DNA of 64,000 nt from Limnephilus marmoratus (Eukaryota; Arthropoda; Insecta; Trichoptera; Limnephilidae): contig OU862927.1 in the NCBI GenBank assembly GCA_917880885.1, positions 37,413,571 to 37,477,570 on the forward strand. The letters run 5' to 3'. The notes below the pieces were generated by a model. The model was not told where the DNA came from. It did no database searches and was given only the letters and a program-made list of their open reading frames with translations. Below are positions 31,791-43,084 of this stretch, piece after piece. Numbering within the stretch: position 1 is the first letter of the stretch; every line of letters starts with the position of its first letter. The position numbers and the translations under genes were made by a program.

Positions 31791-31990
31791 CACTTCACAA
31801 AATTCTCGCAATACTAGAACAAGACATGCTCACAAACTACAAATACCAAAAACAAACACATCCTTTGGACAAAAACACTACAGATACCAGGCTATAAAAC
31901 TATACAATTCTCTTCCTACACAATATAAAACAACTAATATTATTGAATACAAAAAAAAACATAAGAAACTGGCTACAATATTTTAAACTT
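31786..31990 (+). pseudogene. C-terminus of another non-LTR retrotransposon
   Basis: A frame from about 31787 reads FNTRNSRNTRTRHAHK-like residues, then GQKHYRYQAIKLYNSLPTQY and KKKHKKLATIF, matching the usual ORF2 ending (TR..., alternating aromatic Y, then LYN.LP). Lies back-to-back with LINE-A, and no upstream RT is left. Confidence 0.55.
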
Positions 31991-32060
31991 TTAATTTATA
32001 ATTTTTGTCGAATTGAAGTCGATTTTATATATTGATTTTTATTGTTTTTTTTATATTAAC

Positions 32061-34391
32061 CATGAAATGACAAATTCCCCATATGGTTTACTCCCGAACT
32101 TATTAGTTTATCACGAAAAAAAGATAAAGTTTGGCTCAAATGGAAGACATATAAAGGTCTTTCTGACTATCGTAAATTTTCCTTCTTACGTGCTACATAC
32201 AAAAAATTGGCTAGTGAATCTCGAAAGTTATTTTTCGACAACATCGAAAGTTCATTGCAAAATAATATTAAATGTTTTTGGTCATACATATCCTCATTAA
32301 AATCATCTGATGGATATCCTGCTACTATGTCCTACGAAGGGCGCAAATCTAATGATGCCCAAGAAATCTGTAATATGTTCTCTGAGTTCTTCAAGTCAAC
32401 ATTTGAACCCTCCTCTATCAATGACTCAATTAACATTGACCAACTTGAGGCCTCGTTTCGGGACTCTGGACTTACGTACATTCACACCATTGAACTAACG
32501 GTGCTATCAAGTTTAAAGTCGTTAGATATAAACAAAGGTGCGGGTCACGATGGAATACCGGCGTTTTTCCTCAGATCTGCTGCGTCGTCACTGTATGTTC
32601 CACTTACCATAATATTTAATAAATGCCTGAGTAACGGGGTTTTCCCTGATAGGTGGAAGTTGGCTTATATTATACCAGTCCATAAGAGTGACTCACGTCA
32701 AAAAGTCGAAAACTATAGGCCAATATCCATTCTCTCGGCGATCCCTAAACTCTTGGAAAGACTTGTCCATGATAATATATATCCCCAGCTTGCCGCCAAA
32801 ATTACAGAACAACAACACGGGTTTGTAAAAGGCAAATCTACCATGAGTAATTTACTAATTTACTCAAATTTCTTATTCACTAGCATGGATCGAGGCCACC
32901 AGGTAGATGCAATATACTGCGATTTCAAAAAAGCTTTCGACAAGGTTGACCACCTTATTCTTATTAAAAAAAATTATGTTCAACGGAATTAGGGGAAACT
33001 TATTACGTTGGTTTGTCTCATATTTGACAAAAAGACAGCAAACTGTATCATTACGAGGACATACTTCTACGTGGGAACCAGTTACTTCTGGCGTACCACA
33101 GGGGTCAATCCTGGGTCCGCTGTTATTTATACTTTTTATTAACACTGTTATTAAATGTTTCATGCATTGTTTATTTCTTTTGTACGCCGATGATATAAAA
33201 ATATTTGCCATTGTTAGGAATTTAAACGATTGTCTGCTCATCCAAAGCGACTTAGTAAGGTTCGAATCATTTTGCAATGAAAACAAAATTTACCTAAGTT
33301 ACAACAAATGTAAACAAATAAGCTTCACTAAAAATCACAACGCTATTATACACAATTATTGTATTGGTAACTATTTACTCGAGCGCGTTCACTGTATAAA
33401 AGATCTAGGCGTCCTTTTTGATTCTAAACTCCATTTCGATGCGCACATTGAGAATATTGTGAATAAAGCTTACCGCATGCTAGGGTTTGTCATCAGAAAC
33501 AGCCGCGAATTTCGAAAACCTGAAACTTATCTTCTACTTTACTACACGCTGGTCCGTTCTCAACTTGAATACTGCACCTCCATATGGACACCACTTTACG
33601 GTGTCTATAAATACAACATTGAAAGTATTCAAAAGAAATTTCTGCAATACCTAAATTACAGAATGAGCGCACCTAAACGGGGGTACATAAATATGCTCTC
33701 GAATTATAACGTCTCCACTCTAACTAACCGGCGAACATACCTTGACCTCATGACGCTTTATAAAATCTGCAATAACGTAATCGACTGTCCTGACCTACTG
33801 AAACTAATAAACTTCAAAATACCACCCAGAGTAACAAGGCTTAACGACTTATTCCACATTAGCCGGACGCGTACAAATGCTGGTGTCAGGGATCCAATCA
33901 GAAGAATGTGCGAATCGTTTAATCTAAATCAAAACCTCAAGGATTCCGACTTATTTTTTGATACGCGCAGTACTTTTAGTAGAAAATTAAAGGCTGTTTT
34001 CCTACAAAGTACAATAACTTAGACATTACTTGGTTTATAATTTTAACTACCTTTCTTTTTTTAAATTTCTGTATGACATTATTTTTTTTATATATATATA
34101 TATATTTGGTCTTACTATCAAAATTTTTCCAAAAACAATTTGTAAACTTTTATAAGGATATTGCGCATTTTTTTTCATCTCTCTATTTGTAAAATAATAT
34201 TTACTTATGTATATACATACGTCTTTTCCGTATTTAAAGGTTAAAATATTTGTATGTTTTTATCTGCTGTTAATGTTAATTCGTGATAAATAGTTTGGAT
34301 GCAGGTGAATTCTCTATTAATTGTTTTGCATATTCTTGTCAATTGACATCTGTATCTGTTTTTTCTCCTTAATAAAAAAAAAATAAAAAAA
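32061..34391 (+). mobile_element. Non-LTR retrotransposon, 5'-truncated, 2.3 kb
   Basis: The largest element coding region in the window. ORF2 from about 32063 to 34022 is followed by ~350 bp of AT-rich 3' UTR and an A-rich tail at 34371-34391. ORF1 and the endonuclease domain are absent. Confidence 0.85.
32063..34022 (+). pseudogene. Reverse transcriptase of the 2.3-kb LINE, one frameshift
   Basis: The first frame (coding from about 32063, before the first Met at 32207) has the linker FPIWFTPELISL, then GAGHDGIPAFFL, WKLAYIIPVHKS, NYRPISILSA and motif A YCDFKKAFDKVDH. A frameshift in an A-run at about 32964-32974 switches to the second frame (to 34022), with SGVPQGS at residues 61-67 and YADD at 93-96 of that frame, then thumb and C-terminus (LGVLFDSKLHF, LLYYTLVRSQLEYCTSIW). 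Apart from the shift, reading is intact. RT motifs appear complete, so the loss is recent. Confidence 0.88.
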
Positions 34392-36154
34392 CTTTTTTTT
34401 TGTGTTACTATTCACAATTTATAATTTACAACTGAAAAATGTCCTCTACAACACAGGTGAACTCCGTGTGGAGGACAATATATTATACCTTTGTAATGCA
34501 AATGTACTAAGAATAAATAAATATATTCTGACATTTCCATGAATGTTCCATGAAATCGCGTTGCATGCTTCTTGAAGTCTGAACGAAGCTGTGATTGGCG
34601 TTTTGCGGTAGTGCTTGCGAGTGTCCACTAATCACAGATATTGTTGATAAAAAACCTATGTCGTGTAAATGTTGATAATTTTAGGGCTCACTGTCAATCA
34701 GTTCACGGATGTTACTTTACTGTCAAATGTACGGGATGATGGATGACAGATTTATCAGGACAGGGAAGAAAATTACTTCTCAGAGGGTTATTAATCAAAT
34801 ACAAAGGATCGTCAGGCATATTTAAAGGCTAGCATTTATTTTTTTATTTTGTAAATGAGGTAACAAGAGTTAAAAGTTGTTTTTTTGTATTAACCCTTGT
34901 TAAAAATTACTGCAAACATTAAGAATCGCTGGACATGATTCTTCTCGAAAAGAAGAAGATGGAGAGATATGCTATTAGAAATTTTAGAGGAGCGGGCTAA
35001 TGTTTAAAGCGATAAAATCGATGCGAAAATTGTGAAAATGTTTAATGAAACACGACTCCTTTAAAATAGAGCAAAAATCTCGTAGTAGGCATCTTAAGAG
35101 CTATACCGGTCATTTAAAAATATCGTCGATAGGTATTGTAACGAATGTCTTCTGTTCTACTCCGCGCTCCCCTCAGGGGAACTGAGCGAAAGGGACAACT
35201 GCATATCGGGCCGAAAATACTTAAATAAAATCGTCAAAATCGATGTTTTGTATTCCCCATTTTTCTTCTCCAAAACTGGACCGATTTCAATTTTTTTTTT
35301 CAATAACTGTATTAGAAGAAAATATTCTATGTTGGTACGTTTTGTTTTTTTTAAAAAGACATTGTTTAGTTTGTATACTGAACGTCTTTTGACGGCGTTT
35401 AAACCAGGCAATTTTATTCATTTTTGGAAGGTCCTAACTTCTATAAGAAGTAAATTATCTAAAAAAGCAAAACGTACCGACACGCTAGTGTTCGATATCT
35501 ATATTATGTAAAAAAATATGCTCTAGGATCAAAATCCAGAAAGATAAACGGTGAATACGTTTGTTCGGAAAAAACGCCGCCCGCATTCCCTCTTAAGTAT
35601 CGTTTAAAGAAAAAATATGAATTTTTTCACAACTATAACTTGTAAAATAACTGAAACAAACATGTTTATAATAATTTTCAGAGCATACTTTGCGATTTTT
35701 TTCTATAGAGGGAATTTCATGTAATTTGCGTTTCGGCGTGGAACGCGTCTACATATTATCTTAAAAATAACATATATTTTTTTAGAGCTTAAAAACTTCA
35801 AATGTTTAAGCGAGATATGTAAGAAATCGGTAGAAATTCGGGGAGCGGCGGCGAAAGAAGAAGACATAGGTATTGCACTTAATCAATTATCTGATTGTCC
35901 CTAAACAATTTTAATTTCTTAAACATTTTATTTGTTCTAAAATATAAAACGCTAAAATGTTTTCATAAAGGTCGTCAAGGCTTTTTCCCAAAAATTATAA
36001 TTACTACAAAAACACCAAAAAATACCAAAGTATTTTAATTTTCAGTCATGATACACAAATTTATCATTTTATATAACATTATATGGATTGAAAAAAGTTC
36101 TTAAGTTTCTTAATTCTTTTTTAAGATTAATAAACCTTATAAAAATGAATGTGT
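34392..36154. other. AT-rich stretch, nothing recognised
   Basis: Short frames (34446-34628, 35157-35511) show no motif. No RNA gene or repeat identified. Confidence 0.4.
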
Positions 36155-36670
36155 ATTTGCTTGATTTACGTTTGTTCCTTATGCGTTGCTAAATTATTCA
36201 TCCGATTGCGATGAAACTTTGGGATTTGTTGTGCGCAATGCGCATACCGCGATGATTGTTGTACATAATAGGGAGCTCTGGCGTCATGAATTTTTTTCCT
36301 AGACCATTCATCCGATTACGATGAAACTTTGGTGAGTTGTTGTAAGCACGCCCGCGAAGGTTTATATATATATATATATACTGGTGAGCTCTACCGTTAT
36401 CATTCTTTTTTTAATTGCAATAGATGGCACGTGAGCTGTTTGAAAACTGAATGTGCAGGGACTGAATTTACCAGAATTGATTTTACCGAGACTGAACGCG
36501 GGAGGAATGAAGGGAACGCTGGAAGGGGAGTGGCGGGAAGGTGACGCGGGAGAGGAAGGGGAGGCGGACGGGGAACGGAACGGAAGGGAAATGACACGCA
36601 AGGAGAAACAATTTATTTATTAAGTGGATTGCCACGCATGCCGGGAACTCGATATTGATCGATAAAACAC
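36155..36670 (+). mobile_element. Helitron-like fragment
   Basis: Two copies of TTCATCCGATT.CGATGAAAC at 36198 and 36306, a TA microsatellite (36362-36380), a purine-rich G/A tract at 36490-36600 and GCCACGCATGCCGGGAACTC at 36630. The last phrase resembles the Helitron-associated satellite at 55047-64000 and the sequence at 47555. Termini not defined. Confidence 0.45.
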
Positions 36671-37576
36671 TAATAAATATTGGCTTTTAGTTAACCCTCG
36701 ATAATGCTTAGATGTATGTGTTCTTTCTGTTGGTTGATTTATCAACGATTTTTTCTTATAATGCGACATGTATTTTAGACATGAAAACAAAAGCAAGGTA
36801 TCGAAAATCTTAAAAAAAACATTGGTTTAACAAGAACACAAACATCCTGATTTGTTTCAAATTTTATAGGAGACGTAGAAACTGTTTTAGGGTAGCTACA
36901 AATCTTTCCAGTTACCCCAATTTCAACGCGAACAGGCTGGCTTTATTTTCTTAGCAAGTATTTTCTCCAGAATTTCATTTGGCACTCTTTTCTGTCAGAA
37001 GTGGCTCACTATATCGTAACGTTAGATGCCAGTTTTTTCTAAGTCGGTAATAGAAAAGGCCTCCTATACACAAGAGTGTAACAATTCTCTTTCAGTCGTT
37101 TTTTTTTCTCATAAACAGGAGGTTTCCAGGAGCCTTTTAGTGCTTTTCTTCTAGCTAAGACCCTCAAAAAGCTTTTAGCCCATTTTTCTTATCAAATGGT
37201 TTCATTTTAGTTAAAGCTTTATAGGCTTGAGTGACATAAATATGCATGAAGAAAATTAAAATAAGAACTCATAGAATAAAACACATAAATAAGATACGAA
37301 ATAAATGATTCAACTAACCTTTCTATATAATAAATTCTAAGCTGATTTTTTTGAGTCGATGGCTTTGTCTTTTAAAAAGCTTTTGGATTACGTGATTGCT
37401 CGTAAGCTATACTAAAAAGCCTTTAAGATTTTCATGGTAGGTATATAATATTATCTTTGACGTGTCTGGGTAGTGAACAAAAAATCCCTAGAAGTGTGAT
37501 CTACACCAATTTTAAAGAAAATGGATGTCGCCAATTACTTTCTCAAGACCTTCGACTTCTAGCCTCCAGAAAAGCC
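36671..37576. other. AT-rich stretch, nothing recognised
   Basis: No coding or structural feature found. Confidence 0.4.
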
Positions 37577-37711
37577 AATGAAATTGACTTTTTTTAAATT
37601 TTTTTATTTATTTATTTATTTTTATTTTTTTTATTTTTTATTTTTTTTTTTTTTTTATTGTACGACAGACAGGTGAGTCCAATTACGGTACAATTTTCTA
37701 ACAACTAACAA

Positions 37712-38404
37712 TACATGTATATAGTTTTTTTAAAACATGGAAAGGTGATATCGAATACATCTATTTCCGCTGGTAGGGCATTAAGCAATGCCATACCTCT
37801 TGTCATGCTGTGTTGAGCCATGACATCTGTCTGACCCTGCGGTATGTAGAATAGGGCATGGCTACGGGTTCGACAGTATTTGTCAGGAGCGAATAAGCCA
37901 CAGCATGACAGGAGATATTAATGGACAATCAATAAGGTTTTATATTAACTTCAATTCGAATACCATGAGTCCGGCATTACGCCTGGTCTCCAGGCTTTGA
38001 TAATTTGTCTCCTTTAGCAGTTCCACGTGATGCATGAATTTCGGATATATTCCGTAAGATCGCATGTAAACATACCTTAGGAATTTTTTTTGAATTTGTT
38101 TAATCATATTTGTGTATTTAAGTTGATATGGTATCCAGACAGTACTAGCGTACTCCAGCTTGCTTCTGACCACTCCGTTGAACATGGCGGTCATTGCTTC
38201 TATGTTACTGAATTGTTTGCAAGTTCTAATTACAAAACCAAGCATTTTGGAGCAAGCCGAAGTAAGCTGCACTATATGATTTGAAAATGTTAGCCTGGGA
38301 TCAAAGGTTACCCCAAGATCCTTGATGATATTTACGCGTGTTAGTACTTCTCCATTCATTCTATACGGGTATAATAACGGATTTTGTGAACGACTATAAG
38401 TCAT
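37712..38404 (-). pseudogene. LINE ORF2 C-terminal region, frameshifted
   Basis: The open frame 37940-38404 encodes the RT thumb and C-terminal part (NIIKDLGVTFDPRLTFSNHI, SKMLGFVIRTCKQF, RSKLEYASTVWIPYQL). Further homology lies downstream in another frame to about 37712 (FYIPQGQTDVMAQHSMTRG, NALPAEIDVFD), so a frameshift separates them. Distinct from the other LINEs in the window. Confidence 0.8.
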
Positions 38405-38450
38405 AACGACGCATTTTTTTTATTTTTTATTTATTTTTTATTTTATTTAT

Positions 38451-38856
38451 TTTTTACAGTGAATACCGCACAAGAATCTCAACTGCTCCCGTCTGGAGCC
38501 AGTGAGACTATGGCATCCCCAATTGGGGTATGTTGTGAGGCTACAGGTAGTGGGGAGGGGAAGGAGGTGGGGAAGAGGAAGGTTGGGAAGTACCTGGCTA
38601 TTCAGATCTGGTTACTAAACACGGCTAAAGCCGTTTTCAAGCAACGTTTCAATTCTGAATGGTGGTCTTACACCAGGGCGATACTAATAGTATCTTCCAC
38701 TCTGGAACATGCCGCAAATATACTATATATTATTTTAAATGAATTAATTGTGAAATAACACAAATTAATCAAATAAAATTTATTTGCGCATGCCGGGTTC
38801 GAACCCGCGACCTCCGGAATGTGAGTCAAGAGTCTTAGCCACTGGACTACGGAGGT
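38451..38856 (-). mobile_element. tRNA-derived SINE, family T1 (head type A), inside a LINE
   Basis: Almost the same as the copy at 1261-1678, including the head (38785-38856) and the frame MNTAQESQLLPSGASETMAS on the opposite strand. Few differences, so both are young. The LINE reading frame resumes on both sides. Confidence 0.88.
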
Positions 38857-38943
38857 TTATATTGAAATTAAGTTTATTTTCTAACGACCATTTCATGATT
38901 GAATCGAGGTCTGCCTGCAGTTTGGAATAATCGTCAAATCTAT

Positions 38944-39780
38944 TGATTCAAGAAAAAAACTTCTATAAGAATGTGAAGCTTTGTTCGATCTTTATGTTTT
39001 ATCAGCTGGTGAAGATATTCTGGGCTAGTCGCCAATATTCAAAATACTTTTGCAATATCAATATATTCACTTTGTACAAAGTTTTAGAGTTATACCGTCA
39101 CGAACTTTTGAAGGAACTTTTTTTGGAAAATTTAACTCCTTTGATCTATTGGAATGGATGGAAGTGATTAAAAAAATGTGATACTTAAACAGTTCACAAT
39201 CAGCTCTTTCATAAATGGCGCTTGTTCAAATATTTTATGAAAAAATACTTTTTGCATGCCCCCGTACACACGCAATATACATGTGAATAGTTTTGTTCAT
39301 GAGCTGAGAGGCTTACAAATACAATTTTGGATAGAATCAGATATTGCGTTTTGAAGCCTTCTTGAATGATTTGAGTTTTTTTTATGGACAAATCTATATA
39401 TATACTCATATTTCGGACGCAAACATTTTAAAGCATAACTTACAAAAAGTGTTTTTTTCGTAAAATAATTAAACTATCGCCATCTGTGAAAGAGTAGATT
39501 TAGATTTCTTTTAAGTATCACCTTGAGGTTTAATTGTATCTATAAATATGCTTAAGGCGTGTTTAAGTATTTAGGGTGCCTTTGAATGTGTATATGTCTA
39601 TCAGTATGTTTCCTGTGTTATATTGTCGTAGGTACCTATTCTTTATCGTAGTCAATTGAAATGCCTTTCTTCTATATCTATTTTCTGTATTGTGGTTTAT
39701 AGGTGTGTTTTAATGCTACATTGTTAAATTGACCTGCTTACAAACTCCTTTAGAAGTTTAGCGGGTGCTTATAATGAAAA
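38944..39780. other. AT-rich stretch, nothing recognised
   Basis: Motif-free short frames only. Confidence 0.4.
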
Positions 39781-39960
39781 ATAAACCTATATTATACATT
39801 AAAACGAATATAAAACTTTATTCCACTTAATTTTATTTGACCGTAGCCGGTTTCAGCTCGTTAGAGCCATCTTCAGACTGGTACAAATAATTCTTAGTCT
39901 ACGGTTTATATACACAACATATTGGGGAGGGGGAGAGGGGTGGTCAACAAGGATTTTAAT
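39781..39960 (-). mobile_element. Penelope-like terminal repeat of a second family
   Basis: Minus strand ACCAGTCTGAAGATGGCTC, TAACGAGCTGAAACCGGCTA, CGGTCAAATAAAATTAAGTGG-type sequence, characteristic of PLE terminal repeats. No coding part is attached. Confidence 0.6.
39839..39876 (-). ncRNA. Hammerhead-like motif, second PLE family
   Basis: Box CTGAAGA, stem II GCTC/GAGC with loop TAAC, GAAA, stem III CCG/CGG with loop GCTA, then TC. Unlike the first family it has a true looped stem III. Stem I is weak; UUAUUU and AAAUAA flank it with an 8-nt offset. Confidence 0.5.
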
Positions 39961-40264
39961 CAATTATAATAATTATATTTATTGCTAAGTCGCTTTAGAC
40001 TGTCGAATTTCTAAATATTTTAGTAATTCCAGTAAGCTAATTACTTTGGGTTTGTAGCTCACTTCATTGATGATTAGGGAAAAAACCTTACAAGTAATAT
40101 GAGTTACTAATGACCTAATTTTATTGTTAAATCGTTATTATATTTATGAAGTATGGTATTTTTATTGCTTTTTTTGAAGGGATACATGTTTACATTGGAG
40201 TGGGAATGGTCTAAGCTAAATGGTTGGTTCATTTTAATTAATTTCGAAGAACGTGTTACAAATA
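39961..40264. other. Unassigned AT-rich stretch
   Basis: Nothing recognised. Confidence 0.4.
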
Positions 40265-40975
40265 TTTAACCAGCCAGCGGCCGAAAATCCACATTTCGTC
40301 GAAAGTTGTTCTTACGATCGTGCAGGGTGGTTATAATGAAAAAGATTAATTATTCTCCGTACCAGCTTTTTAAAATTACAACTCAATATCGATTTTATTT
40401 CATTCCAAATTTGCTTTAATTTATACCTACATCCAAAAATGCTGAAAGGCGTGATGATAAAACTATTAAAATAATGTACTTTTTGTAATTATTTTTTGAT
40501 TATAAGAATTTATCATTTTCAATAATGTCTAGATTTAATAAGAATGTTAAAAAAATCTGAAATATATTAGTTCGTAAGTGCGCAAATAAATACACAAATG
40601 GACCAATTTTCGTCAAGAAACACATGTACGTACATATTTTTTAATGATTTTATTGAAACTAAAATTAAAATTCTAAAACATGCGTTTGCTAGATAATGTA
40701 TTGATTTATTTTACTGCATGATTATATTATTTGAAATGGGTGTGGTATAATACAAAATCTTTTTTGAACATTTAAAACAAATCTGCCAACGACCTGAGGA
40801 ATAACCTTATTATACTAAAAATTAAAAAAAATTCTCAAAATTTATTACATGCGAATGCTAGATAAAAGAACAATCTTTCGAAATCCCTTATAATTTTTTT
40901 TGGAAAAGAGTCAATACGTCTAAAATCTGATTTGAAAATGACATATTTCTGGTTTTCTCTGGTAATGCCCTCTTA
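40265..40975 (+). repeat. Dispersed repeat D1, copy 2
   Basis: Co-linear with 12985-13705. Ends where a PLE fragment starts at about 40976. Confidence 0.7.
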
Positions 40976-41270
40976 AGACACTTTAAATGTTATTTGATTC
41001 TAATTTCAAAATTATGAGTTGTTGTTGATATGTTCCCCTACCCACCCATTTTTCAATGACACCTAGCAACGGCTCCACCCCCACCATAATAATACATTGT
41101 TCCCATCCATATTTCAAAACTGTCAAATCAGTATACATTTGCCCTGAAGAAGGAACGGTCGTTCTGAAACCGGTCGGATTTACTCAAATATAAAAGTTAA
41201 ATTGTTTCATTTATCTATAATGGATAACCACACAGTTATAGCTACATTCAAAAGTACTTATAATTATTAA
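40976..41270 (+). mobile_element. Penelope-like fragment, copy 3
   Basis: A short minus-coded GIY-YIG piece (AAGACACTTTAAATGTTATT on plus, 40977-41020) is joined directly to a plus-strand terminal repeat (41030-41260). The coding part and terminal repeat are thus inverted relative to each other, as at the truncated ends of the other copies. Confidence 0.7.
41141..41178 (+). ncRNA. Hammerhead-ribozyme-like motif, PLE copy 3
   Basis: GCC, CTGAAGA, GGAAC-GGTC-GTTCT (G-U closing stem II), GAAA, ACCGGTC, GGA. Stem I has a G-A mismatch, so it is probably less stable. Confidence 0.5.
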
Positions 41271-41708
41271 TTATTCAATGGAACAATATTGATTTTAGAA
41301 GTAGAGTGTTTTGCTAGTCTCCCATAGAACTGTTATCATCATTAACATAATATTGGTTCAGTTTAGGTACACAACGTGGTAACTGAATTATAATAATGTT
41401 AAATTATTCTGCGAAATTAGCATTATTATTTATTTACAGAATTGTCTGTTATTCTAGTCAATGTTGCCTTTGTACACAAATTTCACATGAAATTGTTTTA
41501 ACCGGGTCAGCAGTATTGTTCTATTAAAGTATCAGCGAGCCCTGTTTATTCCTACAATTATATAACGGTGAACTATGTCAAAATCAAATTTTCATCACAA
41601 CTTTTTCTGACTTTGACGATCCACGATTACGGTACCGTGACATAAAACATACGTTCTTTATCTATAATAATGCTGTAGCTTTTTCAAAAGATGAGTTACA
41701 CAATGTAC
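41271..41708. other. Unassigned; short LINE-A-like piece
   Basis: TTCTATTAAAGTATCAGCGA at 41518 resembles LINE-A (31685, plus sense). AATAATGCTGTAGCTTTTTC, AAAAGATGAGTTAC at 41662 resembles the Helitron-like repeat at 29570. Confidence 0.35.
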
Positions 41709-42507
41709 TTAACCCTTCAGCGGTCGCGCGCGGTCTGTGAGACCGCAGCGAACTTATTTTACTGATTATGACTGTAAACAATAGACAATGGCACTTCAGT
41801 GATATCCTCGGGGGTGAGGTGTGAGGTACGTCCCCTCAGTACCCCAGTGCCTTTCTTCGCAAACGCATGTCTTCTTTTGTTTATATGTGCGGTCTCAGAT
41901 TCCGCGTGCGACTGGTTGTGTACATGAAAAATCTCTTGAATAATATTGAGAACTGGGAGAGTATTTCATGATATTTGTATCATATTGTTTAGAACTTTGT
42001 TTTATTTTACGTAAATACGTTATACGCAAATAAGTAGTTCTAAAATATTATCTTGTTTCGTTATTATGTTGATTTATAGCGTTTTTTTGTGTCAGATGTC
42101 TAAAAAAATTAGATTTCATGGAATTAAACTATAATGCACAAATTAAATAGGGATTGAAAAATAATGTGTTTTTTATTTACTATTTACATAGATAATAAGA
42201 CTTTTTTATTATACGCTATATACAATATAGTGAAATATTCAGTCATCTTCTAAAACCTGACGCCTAAAGTTGCGGAATCACAGATAGCGCGCGACTGCTT
42301 AGGGGGCAAAGATTAATTACGTGAGCTCAAAAGGGGGGGGGGGGGGGGTCCAGCGAAATCTCACGTTACTTGAAAAGAACATGCAAAGTGGCCCAAATTT
42401 ATCTCACCAAGGGGGGGGGGGGTCTAGATTGGAAGAAAAACTGCTCAAGTAATTCATGTATGCCCCCTAATACATTCGGCGCAAGGGTGCGACTACTGGA
42501 CGGTTAA
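41709..42507. mobile_element. piggyBac-like MITE between TTAA sites
   Basis: TTAA at 41709-41712 and 42504-42507 flank imperfect inverted ends CCCTTCAGCGGTCGC and GCGACTACTGGACGG (11 of 15 match). The subterminal part holds an inverted pair GCGGTCTGTGAGACCGC. piggyBac elements insert at TTAA. No transposase. Contains a nested foldback at 42299-42470. Confidence 0.55.
42299..42470. mobile_element. Small foldback MITE with G-runs, nested
   Basis: Ends TTAGGGGGCA (42299-42308) and TGCCCCCTAA (42461-42470) are exact inverted repeats; homology extends imperfectly for ~28 bp (AATTAC.TGAGC). The inside has runs of 16 G (42333-42348) and 12 G (42411-42422). Confidence 0.55.
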
Positions 42508-43030
42508 GTCTGTTTCCTCCAAAGGAAAAAAATAATCATTTCCTTGCATCTCTCTCACACACCGCACCGTTATTTCTCTGTAGACCCCTACAATACCACC
42601 TTCTAGCAGTTACGATAACTTTGAAAGTAAGGAATATAGTTACAAGGATAATATTGAAGTGTCAATATTATCCTTGTAACTATGATGCGACTATGATTGT
42701 GTTATTAAACATAAAATGCTGCAGCTCTTTCTTATGCACCAAATAACAACAGTCGAAAATGAGACAAACGGTGAACGTATGTCTGCACCCCCCTCCCCGC
42801 CGCAAAGGAAACATACAATAATTATCATACATCTCCCTCAAACGCATTAAAAATGAAATACAATTCCCGTCGCCGTAGCTGAGCCGTAATAAGACATACT
42901 CATCTGTTTGCTCCAAAGGAGAAAATAGTACTTTGGAGGAAACAAACACACGTGTATTGTATCTCATCTTTTGTCTCACCATTATTTAATGTGTAAGAAA
43001 GGGCTGCAGCATTATTAAGATAAGAAAAGG
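42508..43030. repeat. Foldback-like stretch with a perfect 22-bp hairpin
   Basis: GTTTCCTCCAAAG near 42511 and CTTTGGAGGAAAC near 42932 are inverted. ATGCTGCAGC.CTTTCTTA near 42715 and TAAGAAAGGGCTGCAGCAT near 43000 are inverted too. Between them lies the hairpin 42636-42683. No coding. Confidence 0.45.
42636..42683. other. Perfect hairpin, 22-bp stem, 4-nt loop
   Basis: 42636-42657 and 42662-42683 are exact reverse complements (ATAGTTACAAGGATAATA... and its partner) around AGTG. Confidence 0.85.
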
Positions 43031-43084
43031 TACGTTTTACGCTTTTTTTATGACGTCACAGTACCGTAAACAAAGTGCTCATTG

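Larger units (their letters stand above)
37577..38943 (-). mobile_element. Non-LTR retrotransposon, 5'-truncated, split by a T1 SINE
   Basis: A-rich tail seen as T-rich 37577-37660. Coding 37712-38404 continues after the SINE at 38857-38943 (FDDYSKLQADLDSIMKWSLE on the minus strand). Truncated upstream of that, so motifs A to C (including YADD) are missing. Confidence 0.75.

Noticed and set aside
36329..36601. Arg/Gly- and Pro/Ser-rich frames on opposite strands
   Set aside because: They translate a purine-rich tract in a Helitron-like repeat, without a conserved domain.
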